Counted from the first letter of the stretch, positions 1-8,572 are shown. The stretch is 59,127 nucleotides of DNA from Tissierella praeacuta DSM 18095 (GCF_900128955.1 NZ_FQTY01000017.1:1-59127), one strand, 5' to 3'. Notes: generated by a model from the sequence alone, not told the origin. Program-made: numbers and translations.

Positions 1-246
1 GATGAATGGCTCAGAAGAAGAATTCGAATGATAACATGGAAAAGTTGGAAGAAGGTCAAGACGAAATTTGTTAACCTTAAGAAACTGGGAGTAGCAAGAG
101 AAAAGGCATGGGAATGGGCAAATACAAGAAAAGGCTACTGGCATACGGCCAATAGCTGGATTCTTGCAACAACCCTAACCAATGCTAGGTTTGAAAAACA
201 AGGTTATTTAAGTTTTCTTAAATATTACCTTGAAGTTAAAGTGTAA
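1..246 (+). CDS. ltrA: Group II intron reverse transcriptase/maturase, C-terminal part (gene begins left of the window)
   Basis: The reading frame is open from base 1 and gives 81 residues before a TAA stop. The sequence starts DEWLRRRIRMITWKSWKK and ends FLKYYLEVKV. This matches the C-terminal maturase region of group II intron-encoded proteins: an RRRIR-type basic start, a WKxWKK motif, a KxGYW segment (RKGYWHTANS) and an ending of the form LTNxRxxxxGYxSxxxYY. In this family the reverse transcriptase aids splicing and retrohoming of its own intron RNA. The RT palm motifs lie outside the window, so catalytic integrity cannot be judged. The frame is not interrupted here, and structured intron RNA follows directly. 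Confidence 0.93.
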   Translation, partial: DEWLRRRIRMITWKSWKKVKTKFVNLKKLGVAREKAWEWANTRKGYWHTANSWILATTLTNARFEKQGYLSFLKYYLEVKV

Positions 247-330
247 ACTATGAAACCGCCGTATACCGAACGGTACGTACGGTGGTGAGGGAGGTCGGTA
301 AATAAATTAATTATTTACCTCCTACCCGAT
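1..330 (+). mobile_element. Group II intron, 3' end including domains V and VI
   Basis: Downstream of the maturase stop, bases 255-286 fold into a domain V-like hairpin: ACCGCCGTA pairs with TACGGTGGT and encloses an inner ACCGAACGGT helix, with the catalytic CGC triad in the lower stem. Bases 291-327 form a domain VI-like hairpin (GGTAAATAA with TTATTTACC). The A at about 324 sits 7 bases from a CCTACCCGAT end at 330, typical of a branch point and 3' splice site. The 5' half lies outside the window. The next gene, on the other strand, ends at 336, so the element inserted in the tail of that gene or just beyond it. Confidence 0.85.
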
Positions 331-335
331 TAAAT

Positions 336-1313
336 TTATTTTTGATTATTTTGTTTTTTAATTTTCCTATAATCAGAAGGTAGAAGATTAAACTCTGTTT
401 TAAAATTTGATGAAAATTTACCTGGACTTTTATATCCAGATTTTAGAGCAATATCTAAAATTGTATCATTTGTAGTTGATAGTAATTTTGCAGCTAAATT
501 CATTCTATAAGACCTGGTGAAGCTATAGATAGTAGTTCCATACACCTCTTTAAAACATTCTTTTAAAGAGGATTCTGAAATATTAAAAATAGATGACAAT
601 TCTTTAATCGTGTAATTCTTAGAAATATTTTCTGTTAAAAACGCCTTTATATTTTTAATAGTATTAACTTGATTTTTATAATAGTATTTAGGAGTATCAA
701 AAATAGATTTACTGTCAACTTTACTTAAAAACAATATAATTTCTAGTACCTTTAATTTAAAATAGTATTCTAGAAGCTCTTTAGGAGCAGAATTTAATTC
801 TTCAAAAATATGATTTATTTCTTTAGCATTTCTTATAATAAGTCTAATCTGTGAATTTTCATTCTTCAAATTATCTCTAATTTCATATAAATCTATATTA
901 GGTAGGCTCATAGATTTAGTAATATTATTTAAACTTATATTTGCTTTTGGAATATTTATTAAAATAGATATTCCGTGATAATGATTTAATGGAAACGTAG
1001 AATTAATAGCCTCATGAGATAGTTCAAAAATAGATAAATCACTTTTCCCAATATATATGTATTTTTTATCATTAAGTTCAGATTCAATTCGTCCTTCTGT
1101 ACAAAAATTAATCTCAATAGTATCTTTTATAGGAATTTTATCATAATCACATCTTTCTAAATGTATACTATGATAAAAGATTTCAATTCCTGAAAACACA
1201 TTATATTGCTTAACAAAACATTCTCCTGTATTATTAGATAGTATATATGTAATAGAACTATCTTCATTTATATTCCTTTTAACATTGTCAGGATAATAAT
1301 ATACTATATCCAA
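336..1313 (-). CDS. AraC/XylS-family transcriptional regulator
   Basis: The protein has 325 residues. The C-terminal 100 or so residues form a double helix-turn-helix of AraC type: YTIKELSSIFNISESSLKECF is followed by AAKLLSTTNDTILDIALKSGYKSPGKFSSNF and the usual closing LPSDYRK. Residues 1-200 are a sensor region without recognisable catalytic motifs. I chose the TTG start at 1313 because AAAGGAGGG lies 5-6 bases upstream on the minus strand. The gene ends 5 bases from a group II intron on the other strand. Its target is not visible. In clostridia such regulators often sit beside siderophore or drug transporters, and an iron-type uptake operon begins 3 kb away. That link is inference. Confidence 0.88.
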   Translation of the reverse strand: MDIVYYYPDNVKRNINEDSSITYILSNNTGECFVKQYNVFSGIEIFYHSIHLERCDYDKIPIKDTIEINFCTEGRIESELNDKKYIYIGKSDLSIFELSHEAINSTFPLNHYHGISILINIPKANISLNNITKSMSLPNIDLYEIRDNLKNENSQIRLIIRNAKEINHIFEELNSAPKELLEYYFKLKVLEIILFLSKVDSKSIFDTPKYYYKNQVNTIKNIKAFLTENISKNYTIKELSSIFNISESSLKECFKEVYGTTIYSFTRSYRMNLAAKLLSTTNDTILDIALKSGYKSPGKFSSNFKTEFNLLPSDYRKIKKQNNQK

Positions 1314-1727
1314 TATAACCCTCCTTTACTTGTTAACTAAAATATATTAATCAAGTATATTGTATAACAAAGTTTATTTATAGTAAATCTGAATCAGTGA
1401 CCTATATATTATAATAAAGGCTAGAGAATAGTTCTGAAGAAGAAAAGAATAATGGTAAGATTAGATAATTTGAGTTATAGTAATATTATGAATTATAGAA
1501 ATATGATTGAAATTATTAGGGGATTAGCAGATAGATTAAAAGGGGTATTATATAATGTACATAGGTTAAATGATTAAAAAGGCTATAAAATAGCCTTAAA
1601 AAAACAGCTATAAGGATTGGTGTTATGAAATAGCAAAATATCTTCTAGCTTTATGATATAATTGGAGAATACCTTAAAGTATAAACATACTATGAAATTT
1701 TGGAGAAATTAAAAGGAGTGGAGATGT
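1314..1727. other. Intergenic stretch with a 41-codon reading frame and a weak hairpin
   Basis: This 414-base stretch holds one short open frame on the plus strand at 1452-1577 (41 codons, starting MVRLDNLSYSN and ending NVHRLND). It has no convincing ribosome binding site and may be a gene remnant. A hairpin follows at 1579-1597 (AAGGCTA/TAGCCTT) flanked by A runs on both sides. Its T-tract would be on the minus strand, so it does not terminate the short frame. I see no RNA gene or repeat. Confidence 0.4.
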
Positions 1728-2864
1728 ATTATAGATAAAATAAAATTAAATATAATTCCACATGAATATTATGAAATAGTTGCTTATAAAAATAATCTAT
1801 ATTTATATACTAAAAATGAAATATATGTATATAAAGGTAAGCAGATTTTATTATACAAAAACATTAAAGAAAATATTTTAAAGCTAATACCTCAGGAAAC
1901 ATGCTTACAATTTATTGCTTTTTGTAGTTATGAGAATAAAATTTTTATAAAAAGTATATATAAGGATAAAGTAGTTTTAGATAATGAAATTTATATATCA
2001 GAAATAAAACTAAATGAACTGGAAGATATTATAAGTATAAATAATAGGTATATTCTTATTCAAGCCATAGGTCAAGATAATAGAGACCTTTATCCAATAA
2101 TAGATGTTGAGAAAAATATAGCTATTGTAATAGATAGGATGTTTAGATTTTATAAATTTAAAATTTATGAAGACATACTTATTATTAACAAGTCTTTTGA
2201 AGAAAGTGATATTCGTAGTGATAGTTTTTATGATAGATCTTATATATGTGGAATTTCCTTAGATGAATTGTACAAAATTGGCGGCATTATAACTGTTAAG
2301 GATTTTGATGAACTTATTTATGGTAATAAGATAGATTTAGATTTTTTTATAACTAGTGATGATTTAAGAGAAGTATATGACTTATTAGAGATAATAGATT
2401 CTCAAATGTTGATAAGATATGAAAGGTTTGAAACAGAAAACTATACTAGTAAGTTTTTTTATTATGATATAAAAACTAATAAAAAGATATATAAAATTGA
2501 TGAGAATAGAAAGTATGTAATTATATATGATAAAGACATAACAATTATATTGGACGAGGATAATAAAAGGATTTATGACTACGAATTTAATCTGGTTTAT
2601 AAATGTGAAAATGGCTTTGAAATAAATGATTATTACGAGAATCATAAAGATAGCATTTACTTTTTAATTCGTAGCAGTGAATTAGTTAAAATTATTTCAA
2701 TTAATAAGTTGAATTATTGTATAAAGGAAATTTATCAAGACGATATTTATAATTATGAGGAATTTGATGAATATAAGATTATTGATTTTGAAAAAGAAAA
2801 ATTTCTATTGATAATTAGATATAAATGTGAGAAGTTATTTTATTTTTTTCATACTCTCAATTAA
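1728..2864 (+). CDS. Hypothetical protein with a non-canonical (ATT) start or a frameshift in codon 2-3
   Basis: The frame that contains the ATG at 2139 is open without a stop back to a TAA at 1710, so the protein is about 378 residues, not 241. A good ribosome binding site (AAAGGAG, 1712-1718) is followed by ATG at 1724, but that frame stops after four codons. The long frame at the same place offers only ATT (1728) or ATA (1731). Removing one base next to the ATG would join it to the long frame. So either a rare ATT start is used or there is a single-base frameshift. The protein is rich in Ile, Tyr, Asp and Lys, has no signal peptide or membrane segment, and resembles no family I recognise. 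Alternating beta-rich stretches (YLYTKNEIYVY, KIFIKSIY) suggest a repeat or propeller-like fold, which is inference. Confidence 0.6.
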   Translation: MIDKIKLNIIPHEYYEIVAYKNNLYLYTKNEIYVYKGKQILLYKNIKENILKLIPQETCLQFIAFCSYENKIFIKSIYKDKVVLDNEIYISEIKLNELEDIISINNRYILIQAIGQDNRDLYPIIDVEKNIAIVIDRMFRFYKFKIYEDILIINKSFEESDIRSDSFYDRSYICGISLDELYKIGGIITVKDFDELIYGNKIDLDFFITSDDLREVYDLLEIIDSQMLIRYERFETENYTSKFFYYDIKTNKKIYKIDENRKYVIIYDKDITIILDEDNKRIYDYEFNLVYKCENGFEINDYYENHKDSIYFLIRSSELVKIISINKLNYCIKEIYQDDIYNYEEFDEYKIIDFEKEKFLLIIRYKCEKLFYFFHTLN

Positions 2865-3012
2865 CTTTGAATCTGTAATAATTTTATTTAACTATATACT
2901 AGATTCAAATACAGTAGTGCATAGAGTTATAACTAATGGAGTCAAAAGGAGAAGCACATTTAATATTATATTATGTACATTAGATTAATAGATAAAGGAG
3001 GGGATAAGTAAA

Positions 3013-3438
3013 ATGAATAATAAAGAATATAAGAAAACTTATAAACCATTGATAGCTTGGCTAATTGGATTTCCAGTTATAGCAATTATAATTGCTGAAA
3101 GATTATCTAATTTATCTACAAAGATAGCTACATTACTTTCTTTGATTATCATGGTTATCAGTTTATATATATTAATGTTTATAATATATAAGGGTGAATA
3201 TGTATATTGGATTAATGGTGGACCTAATTATGAGGAAGCAAAATTAGCAGGTAGTGAAAAAAGAAAGGAATATGCAAAAGCACATCTAGACATATTTTTT
3301 AAAATGATGCTGATATCATTTTTATATGGAATCCTAAGTTTATTATTGAAATTTCCAATATGGATAGATATAGTACTTATTTCCGTGATAATTATCATAA
3401 CAGCATTTTCAACAATATCTATAAAATTTAATAAATAA
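3013..3438 (+). CDS. Small integral membrane protein of unknown function
   Basis: The 141-residue protein is preceded by a strong site (AAAGGAGGGG, with ATG 9-10 bases on). Four hydrophobic segments are visible at about residues 13-29, 36-60, 97-112 and 115-136. A polar charged loop of roughly 25 residues lies between the second and third (NGGPNYEEAKLAGSEKRKEY). There is no cleavable signal and there are no catalytic motifs. The gene stands alone: 150 bases separate it from the hypothetical upstream and 127 from the DtxR-like gene downstream. I do not recognise the family. A DUF-type clostridial membrane protein is the best description. Confidence 0.75.
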   Translation: MNNKEYKKTYKPLIAWLIGFPVIAIIIAERLSNLSTKIATLLSLIIMVISLYILMFIIYKGEYVYWINGGPNYEEAKLAGSEKRKEYAKAHLDIFFKMMLISFLYGILSLLLKFPIWIDIVLISVIIIITAFSTISIKFNK

Positions 3439-3565
3439 ATTTGTATGAATGGTTATTCTATCTATTAAGATATATGATTTATAAGTAATCTATCTATATG
3501 CAGCTAGTATTTTTTATGAATATTTGATATGATTATTTTACAGAAGTAGTCTGGAGGTATAATAT

Positions 3566-3931
3566 ATGTATGAATCAGGTGAAATGTATTTAGAAACCAT
3601 TTTAATTTTGAGTAAACGCAATGGTCAAGTTAGATCTATAGATATAGCAAGGGAATTAGATTATAGCAAACCCAGTGTAAGTCGTGCAATGGGAAATTTA
3701 AAGGAAGATGGTTATATATTAGTAGACCATAATGGCTATATTGAATTAACAGATAAGGGTAGAACAAAGGCTAAAGATATATATGAAAAACATAAAGTTT
3801 TAACAACTTTTTTAACAGATATAATTAAAGTAACTCCCGAAATAGGTGAAGAGGATGCATGTAGAATTGAACATGTTATTAGTGATGAAACATTTATAAA
3901 GCTAAAAAGGTTTTTAGAAGATTATAAATGA
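3566..3931 (+). CDS. DtxR/MntR-family metal-dependent transcriptional repressor
   Basis: The protein has 121 residues, close to the short MntR-like class that lacks the C-terminal SH3-like domain. Residues 1-60 are a winged helix typical of DtxR proteins: an opening MYESGEMYLETI, the recognition helix region YSKPSVSRAMGNLKEDGYI, then the wing GYIELTDKGRTKA. Residues 75-120 form the dimerisation and metal-binding part, with E and H residues (EEDACRIEHVIS). Such proteins bind DNA when loaded with Fe(II) or Mn(II). It lies 300 bases upstream of an iron-type ABC uptake operon on the same strand, and a TTAG-containing dyad sits at that operon's promoter. Regulation of the operon by this protein is inference from position and motif. 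Confidence 0.88.
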   Translation: MYESGEMYLETILILSKRNGQVRSIDIARELDYSKPSVSRAMGNLKEDGYILVDHNGYIELTDKGRTKAKDIYEKHKVLTTFLTDIIKVTPEIGEEDACRIEHVISDETFIKLKRFLEDYK

Positions 3932-4233
3932 AAAATATATTTCAGGAATATGAATATTTTAAATTCAATTAAGTGCAATAAAAGGAGGTTCTATTTACTC
4001 TTATATGTTTTACTGATTGATAAACTAAATCGTTAGAAAGTCTTACAGGAATACTTAGGTATGCCTGTAAGGCTTTTTATTTTTTTATATTGATAAAATC
4101 TTTAGAGATGGAAGAGGTTTTCAATATTTGTCCATATTTTAAAGAATCATCCATTTTTTTTGTAACAAAAAGTATGTATAATTAAATATGGTTAGCATGA
4201 ACTAACTTAAAATTTATATTTAGGAGAATAAAT
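3932..4233 (+). terminator. Gap with rho-independent terminator (4040-4087) after the DtxR-like gene
   Basis: GTCTTACAGG (4040-4049) pairs with CCTGTAAGGC (4064-4073), with one G-U pair, and is followed by TTTTTATTTTTTT. This separates the regulator from the uptake operon. An isolated AAAAGGAGG at 3980-3988 has no worthwhile reading frame after it and may be a relic. The operon promoter lies at the right end of the gap and is listed separately. Confidence 0.85.
4177..4206 (+). promoter_or_regulatory. Promoter -10 box and overlapping DtxR-like operator of the iron uptake operon
   Basis: TATAAT at 4177-4182 is a good -10 box. The -35 region is a T-run and weak. The presumed start falls near 4190, exactly where the dyad GTTAGCATGAACTAAC (4191-4206) begins. 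TTAG...CTAA half-sites are the hallmark of DtxR-family operators, and a repressor bound here would block initiation. A near copy sits at the promoter of the gene that ends at 8006. No footprint data are available to me, so the assignment rests on motif and position. Confidence 0.6.
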
Positions 4234-5286
4234 ATGACAGACAATTCCAAAGTTTATACAAGACATTTTCAATTAATTCTTGTAAGTTTGCTTATTATTT
4301 TAGTATTATCATTATTGTTTACATTATGTTTAGGTGCTATGAAGATATCACCAATTAATACATACAATATAATTTTAGAAAAAATATTTGGGGTTACACC
4401 AAGTACAGACAATATTTTTACAGATGCAGAAGTAAATATTATATGGAAAATTCGGCTTCCGAGGGTTTTGCTTTCTATATTTGTGGGAGCTGGTCTAGCA
4501 CTTTGCGGTGGAATTATGCAGGCTACTGTACAAAATCCTATGGCAGAACCTTATATACTAGGGATTTCATCAGGAGCATATTTAGGAGCTGTTTTTTCCA
4601 TATTTTTAGGTTTAGGAGTAAGTACTGCCCTTGGTGCTTTTATAGGATCAGTTATAGCCACCATAGCAGTAATATCCCTAGCTTCTTATGGAGGTAGGAT
4701 TACATCCGTTAAGCTGGTACTTTCAGGAATGGTAGTAAATACTCTATTTAGTGCAATTTCTAACTTTATAATTTCTTTATCAGGAGATTCAGAGGGGACT
4801 ATGTCTATGAAATTTTGGACAATGGGTTCTTTAACTCGAGCAAAATGGGATAATATATGGTTCCCAATTATTATTGTGGTTCTCTGTAGCATTTTTTTTA
4901 TCACTCAGTATCGTATTCTTAATACTATGTTAGCTGGTGATGAAGCAGCCATTACATTGGGAATTAATTTGACCTTTTATAGAAAAATCTATATGTTAGT
5001 AGTTTCATTGCTAACAGGTGTACTGGTTTCAGCTTGTGGAATTATTGGATTTGTGGGATTAATTATTCCTCATATTGTTCGTTCTCTAGTTGGTGCAGAT
5101 CATAAAAAATTAATACCAGTTTCTTTATTAGTAGGTTCTATATTCTTAGTCTGGGCAGATGCTATTGCTAGAATTCTTATATCTAATAGGGAAATACCAA
5201 TTGGAATTATAACTGCTTTGATAGGCTCTCCATTATTTATATACATTTTAATAGAGACAGGATATGGTTTTGGAACAAATAATTAA
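4234..5286 (+). CDS. ABC transporter permease, FecCD/BtuC family (iron-siderophore, heme or cobalamin uptake)
   Basis: The 350-residue protein has about ten hydrophobic segments and the signatures of the FecCD family: IWKIRLPRVLLSIFVGAGLA near residue 75, GGIMQATVQNPMAEPYILGI, GIIGFVGLIIPHIVR near residue 275, and a closing EIPIGIITALIGSPLFIYIL. In these importers the permease dimer forms the channel that receives the chelate from the binding protein. A site (AGGAGAA) 7 bases before the ATG supports the start. It is first in an operon with an ATPase 12 bases downstream, then a lipoprotein and an esterase. Substrate cannot be read from the sequence. The DtxR-like operator and esterase point to a ferric siderophore. 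Confidence 0.93.
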   Translation: MTDNSKVYTRHFQLILVSLLIILVLSLLFTLCLGAMKISPINTYNIILEKIFGVTPSTDNIFTDAEVNIIWKIRLPRVLLSIFVGAGLALCGGIMQATVQNPMAEPYILGISSGAYLGAVFSIFLGLGVSTALGAFIGSVIATIAVISLASYGGRITSVKLVLSGMVVNTLFSAISNFIISLSGDSEGTMSMKFWTMGSLTRAKWDNIWFPIIIVVLCSIFFITQYRILNTMLAGDEAAITLGINLTFYRKIYMLVVSLLTGVLVSACGIIGFVGLIIPHIVRSLVGADHKKLIPVSLLVGSIFLVWADAIARILISNREIPIGIITALIGSPLFIYILIETGYGFGTNN

Positions 5287-5298
5287 AGGAGGAATTAT

Positions 5299-6072
5299 AT
5301 GGATTTAACAGTAAAAGATTTAAACGTTAATCTTAATAAAAAAGAAATTATAAAAAATGTTTCTTTAAAAATAAGCGATAATTCTTTTGTAGCTCTGCTT
5401 GGCCCAAATGGTAGTGGAAAATCCACATTATTACGATCAATATATAGAGTTTTAAAACCAAGTGGAGGAACAATATTATTTGACGGAAAAGTTTCTAAAG
5501 AGATTTCTAACAAGAAATTAGCAAAGAAAATGTCAGTTCTTTCACAAATGAATAATTTGAATTTTGACTTTACTGTGAAAGAAATTGTAATGATGGGCAG
5601 AAGTCCTCATTTAAATATTCTTGAAATTGAAAAAATTAAAGATTATGAAATTGCAAGTTTATCCTTAGAAAATGTAGGTATGAAGGATTATGAAAATAGA
5701 AGTTATACTTCTTTATCTGGTGGAGAAAAACAGCGGATTATGTTAGCTAGAGCAATTGCTCAAGAGCCTAAACTATTGATTTTAGATGAACCAACAAATC
5801 ATTTAGATATTAGATTTCAATTGCAAATTTTATCCATAGTAAAAAAGTTAGGAATTAATGTATTGGCAGCATTGCATGATTTGACCTTGGCATCTCAGTT
5901 TTGTGATTATATATATATATTAAAGGATGGAGAGATAGATTCCCAAGGTAAACCAGATGAGGTTTTAACAAAAGAGACCATAAGAAGGGTTTATGATATT
6001 GAATGTGAAATTGTACAAGCACCTAATTCAAAGGGTATATTAATTAGCTATTATTCACCAGGAGTTCTATAG
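5299..6072 (+). CDS. ABC transporter ATP-binding protein, FecE/FhuC-like
   Basis: The 257-residue protein shows all ATPase motifs in order: Walker A GPNGSGKST near residue 36-44, Q-loop LSQMNNLNF, signature LSGGEKQR, Walker B LLILDEPTNHLD and the switch histidine in ALHDLTLA. LDIRFQLQIL after Walker B is typical of iron-chelate ATPases. It powers uptake through the upstream permease. An AAAGGAGG site precedes the ATG. The operon context of permease, ATPase, lipoprotein and esterase fits ferric-siderophore import. Confidence 0.93.
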   Translation: MDLTVKDLNVNLNKKEIIKNVSLKISDNSFVALLGPNGSGKSTLLRSIYRVLKPSGGTILFDGKVSKEISNKKLAKKMSVLSQMNNLNFDFTVKEIVMMGRSPHLNILEIEKIKDYEIASLSLENVGMKDYENRSYTSLSGGEKQRIMLARAIAQEPKLLILDEPTNHLDIRFQLQILSIVKKLGINVLAALHDLTLASQFCDYIYILKDGEIDSQGKPDEVLTKETIRRVYDIECEIVQAPNSKGILISYYSPGVL

Positions 6073-6115
6073 TAAAACTGTAAATTTTAAATACAAATAG
6101 AAAGAGGAGTATAAA

Positions 6116-7177
6116 ATGAAAAAAAATATTTTAAATACTATGATTTTAGTTTTATTAATTATAACAATAGGAACAGGTTGTTTTAGAAAAACTACAAATG
6201 ATAATAGTTCTAAAGATATAGTAATAGAACAGTCAGAAGAAATAAATGATAAAAATAAAGACATCATAGTAAATAAAGAAACTAAATATCCCATTGCTAT
6301 GGATATTTATGGGCTTAATGGAGAAAAATACACACAAATATTTTTTGAGGCACCATCTAAAGTAGTAACTAATAATCCATCCTCAACAGAATTATTATTA
6401 GAATTAGGTCTTGGAGATAGAATTATTGGTATAATGAAACCTGATAATGCGCCAAGAGAAAAATGGAAACATATTTATAAAAATTTTAATGTGCTTGGTG
6501 ATAAAATGACCATGTCAAAAGAAATTATTGTTGGTTCTGAACCAGATCTTGTATTTGGACGAGTTATGCCATTTAATGATAATTCTATGGGAACAATAAA
6601 AGATTTTAATGAAATGGGTATCAATGTTTATACTCAATATGCAAGTAATTTTAAAATTGAACAATCATTGGAAAATGTAATCCTAGATGTTCGTAATATA
6701 GGTATAATATTTAACGTATCTGAAAAAGCAAATGAATATGCAGATTCTTTACAAACACGCTTAAATACTATAAAAGATAGTATGGCTCAACATTCTCAAA
6801 AGCAACCTACTAAAGTATTATTTATGGTAACATATATAGATGGCACATTTAATACCTTTGGTGCTAATTCAAGTTTTCAAAGGGAAATGTTAAAAACCAT
6901 AAATGCTGAAAATGTTTTAGAAACAGGTACAAGTTCTTTAACAAATGAGAATTTAGTTGCACTTAATCCTGATGTAATTGTTTATATTAATTCAGATCGT
7001 AATTTAAAGACAGATTCAATTGCTGTTGAAAGTCTTTTAAATGATGAAACAATACAATCTGTAACCGCTATTAAGAATAAAAAGATAATAGAGATTGGAT
7101 ATGATGAAATAATGGATTATGGTGCTAGAAATTTTGATACATTAGAAAAGCTATATGATTTTATTTATAAAAAATGA
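6116..7177 (+). CDS. ABC transporter substrate-binding lipoprotein (periplasmic-binding family 2, iron-chelate type)
   Basis: The 353-residue protein begins with a short basic segment, a hydrophobic stretch and GTGC, a somewhat weak lipobox with the lipid-modified cysteine near residue 22. A polar linker follows up to about residue 60. The core has the TroA/FepB-like pattern: KVVTNNPSSTELLLELGLGDRIIGI, GSEPDLVFGR, a long linking helix, LVALNPDVIVYI and a terminal DFIYKK. It would capture the metal chelate outside the membrane and deliver it to the upstream permease. An AAAGAGGAG site lies 7 bases before the ATG. The esterase gene follows after 10 bases. Confidence 0.9.
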   Translation: MKKNILNTMILVLLIITIGTGCFRKTTNDNSSKDIVIEQSEEINDKNKDIIVNKETKYPIAMDIYGLNGEKYTQIFFEAPSKVVTNNPSSTELLLELGLGDRIIGIMKPDNAPREKWKHIYKNFNVLGDKMTMSKEIIVGSEPDLVFGRVMPFNDNSMGTIKDFNEMGINVYTQYASNFKIEQSLENVILDVRNIGIIFNVSEKANEYADSLQTRLNTIKDSMAQHSQKQPTKVLFMVTYIDGTFNTFGANSSFQREMLKTINAENVLETGTSSLTNENLVALNPDVIVYINSDRNLKTDSIAVESLLNDETIQSVTAIKNKKIIEIGYDEIMDYGARNFDTLEKLYDFIYKK

Positions 7178-7187
7178 GGTGACTATT

Positions 7188-7910
7188 TTGAAACATAACT
7201 TTGAATTTATTGATATTGAAGGAAGACAATGCTATGTTTTTTTACCCGATGATTATAAAGATGGAAATAAATTTTATCCTGTAGTTTACTTAAATGGAGA
7301 TAAGTCTATCTTTTTACTATTAAAAAATTCTGACTTCATTTCAAAAGTATCTTATATTATTGTTTGTATTATTTCAATTAATCGTTTGAACGAACTGACA
7401 CCTTGGGCCAGTCCTTCTCTTCATCCAAAGTTTCCTGACTTTGGTGGGACTGGAAATGAGTATATCAAATTTATTGAAACCAAGATTAAATCAACAGTGG
7501 ATTTAATGTATAGGACTTTAACTCTGCCAAAATCTACAGGAATTGCTGGATATTCTCTTGGAGGACTTATCTCTATCTATGCTGCTTTCCATACTAGTTG
7601 TTTTGGATGTTTTGTAAGTATGTCAGGTTCATTCTGGTATCCAAATTTTGTTGCATATGCAAGAAATAGATTTATTTGCAATCCCGAGGCTAAATTTTAC
7701 ATTTCAAGTGGTGATAGTGAAGGGGGAGGACAGAATGATATAAAAAAAGATGCAGTTATATATACAAAGGAAATATTTGATATTTTAGTATCTTATGTAA
7801 CATCTGAAAGAGTAACTATTTCTTGGGATAAAGGTGGTCATCATTCAAATGTTTATCAAAGATACAAAGATGCATTACTATGGTTAAACTACAATTTGAA
7901 ATACAATTAG
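7188..7910 (+). CDS. Esterase, IroE/Fes-like alpha/beta hydrolase (probable siderophore esterase)
   Basis: I chose the TTG at 7188 because GAGGTG lies 6 bases upstream. The ATG at 7155 lies inside the preceding gene and has no site. The 240-residue protein is an esterase-D type alpha/beta hydrolase with nucleophile elbow GYSLGG (Ser123), a strand FYISSGDSEGG that often carries the acidic residue, and GGHHSN with the catalytic His near 218-219. Proteins of this family hydrolyse trilactone or ester siderophores to release iron. Its place as last gene of a ferric-chelate ABC operon supports that role. There is no signal peptide, so it would act in the cytoplasm after uptake. A general carboxylesterase cannot be excluded. 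Confidence 0.82.
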   Translation: MKHNFEFIDIEGRQCYVFLPDDYKDGNKFYPVVYLNGDKSIFLLLKNSDFISKVSYIIVCIISINRLNELTPWASPSLHPKFPDFGGTGNEYIKFIETKIKSTVDLMYRTLTLPKSTGIAGYSLGGLISIYAAFHTSCFGCFVSMSGSFWYPNFVAYARNRFICNPEAKFYISSGDSEGGGQNDIKKDAVIYTKEIFDILVSYVTSERVTISWDKGGHHSNVYQRYKDALLWLNYNLKYN

Positions 7911-7953
7911 AGAATTAATTATATAGGACAGCTTTAAAATAAATTATCCATAA

Positions 7954-7997
7954 AAAATAGGTCAAAGAAGATTACATCTAAGACCTATTTTCCTTTA
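7954..7997. terminator. Bidirectional terminator between the uptake operon and the convergent AraC-like gene
   Basis: AAAATAGGTC (7954-7963) pairs perfectly with GACCTATTTT (7982-7991). Each arm ends in an A or T run, so it can stop transcription in either direction. Confidence 0.85.
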
Positions 7998-8005
7998 ATT
8001 TAAGA

Positions 8006-8572
8006 TTAATTGTTCTTGACTTGGCTTGGAGAGTATCCCAGTATATAGGAAACCACCTCATTGATTAATTGTTGATTTGTCTTAATACTACTATGTAAAC
8101 AATTTGAAAATATTGTTTCAAATATTTCATCTAAAAATTCTTCTGTTATATAATTTGATTTAAGGGAATTATCTTGTCTTAATTCTAATAGACTTTCTAA
8201 GATGTCAATTATTTTTTTTGTATATTCTAATTTTATATCCAATAGAACCTTGTTATTACTTTCATAATATAAATTTATATGACAAAATGGTTCATCTCCT
8301 AAAACTTCAAATTTTATTCGTTCTTTAGGACAGCCATGAATCATTTTTCCAGGTTCTGCAACAAAAGCAATATTACCAAAGTGAATAATTGCTTTGCCAC
8401 TAATAGGAAAAATGAAAGCTCCTTTTGTTGTGAAATACTGCATGTGATTATCACTTGGTAATCTACAAAACTTGTTTATATTTGTTATAATTATAGAGCC
8501 ACATGCATATTCTCGGGCTAAGTCTTTTAATAAAGAAGATGAACTTTTCACTAAAATCCTCCTAAAATTCAA
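8006..8572 (-). pseudogene. AraC-family regulator lacking its helix-turn-helix domain (internal in-frame deletion)
   Basis: The 188-residue product carries the cupin-like sensor half of an AraC regulator: FTTKGAFIFPISGKAIIHFG, AEPGKMIHGCP and GDEPFCHINLYY, then a helical linker to about residue 175. Where an AraC protein would begin its first helix-turn-helix (INEVVSYIL...), the frame jumps straight to GYSPSQVKNN. That resembles the very last residues of AraC HTH domains (GYSPSQYR). About 90 residues appear to have been cut out in frame. The promoter is intact and carries the DtxR-like element. It may be a dead gene or a sensor-only protein. The start has AGGAGGA upstream on the minus strand. 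Confidence 0.72.

Noticed and set aside
1579-1597. AAGGCTA/TAGCCTT hairpin as a terminator of a plus-strand gene.
   Set aside because: The following bases are an A-run, so it can only act weakly on the minus strand.
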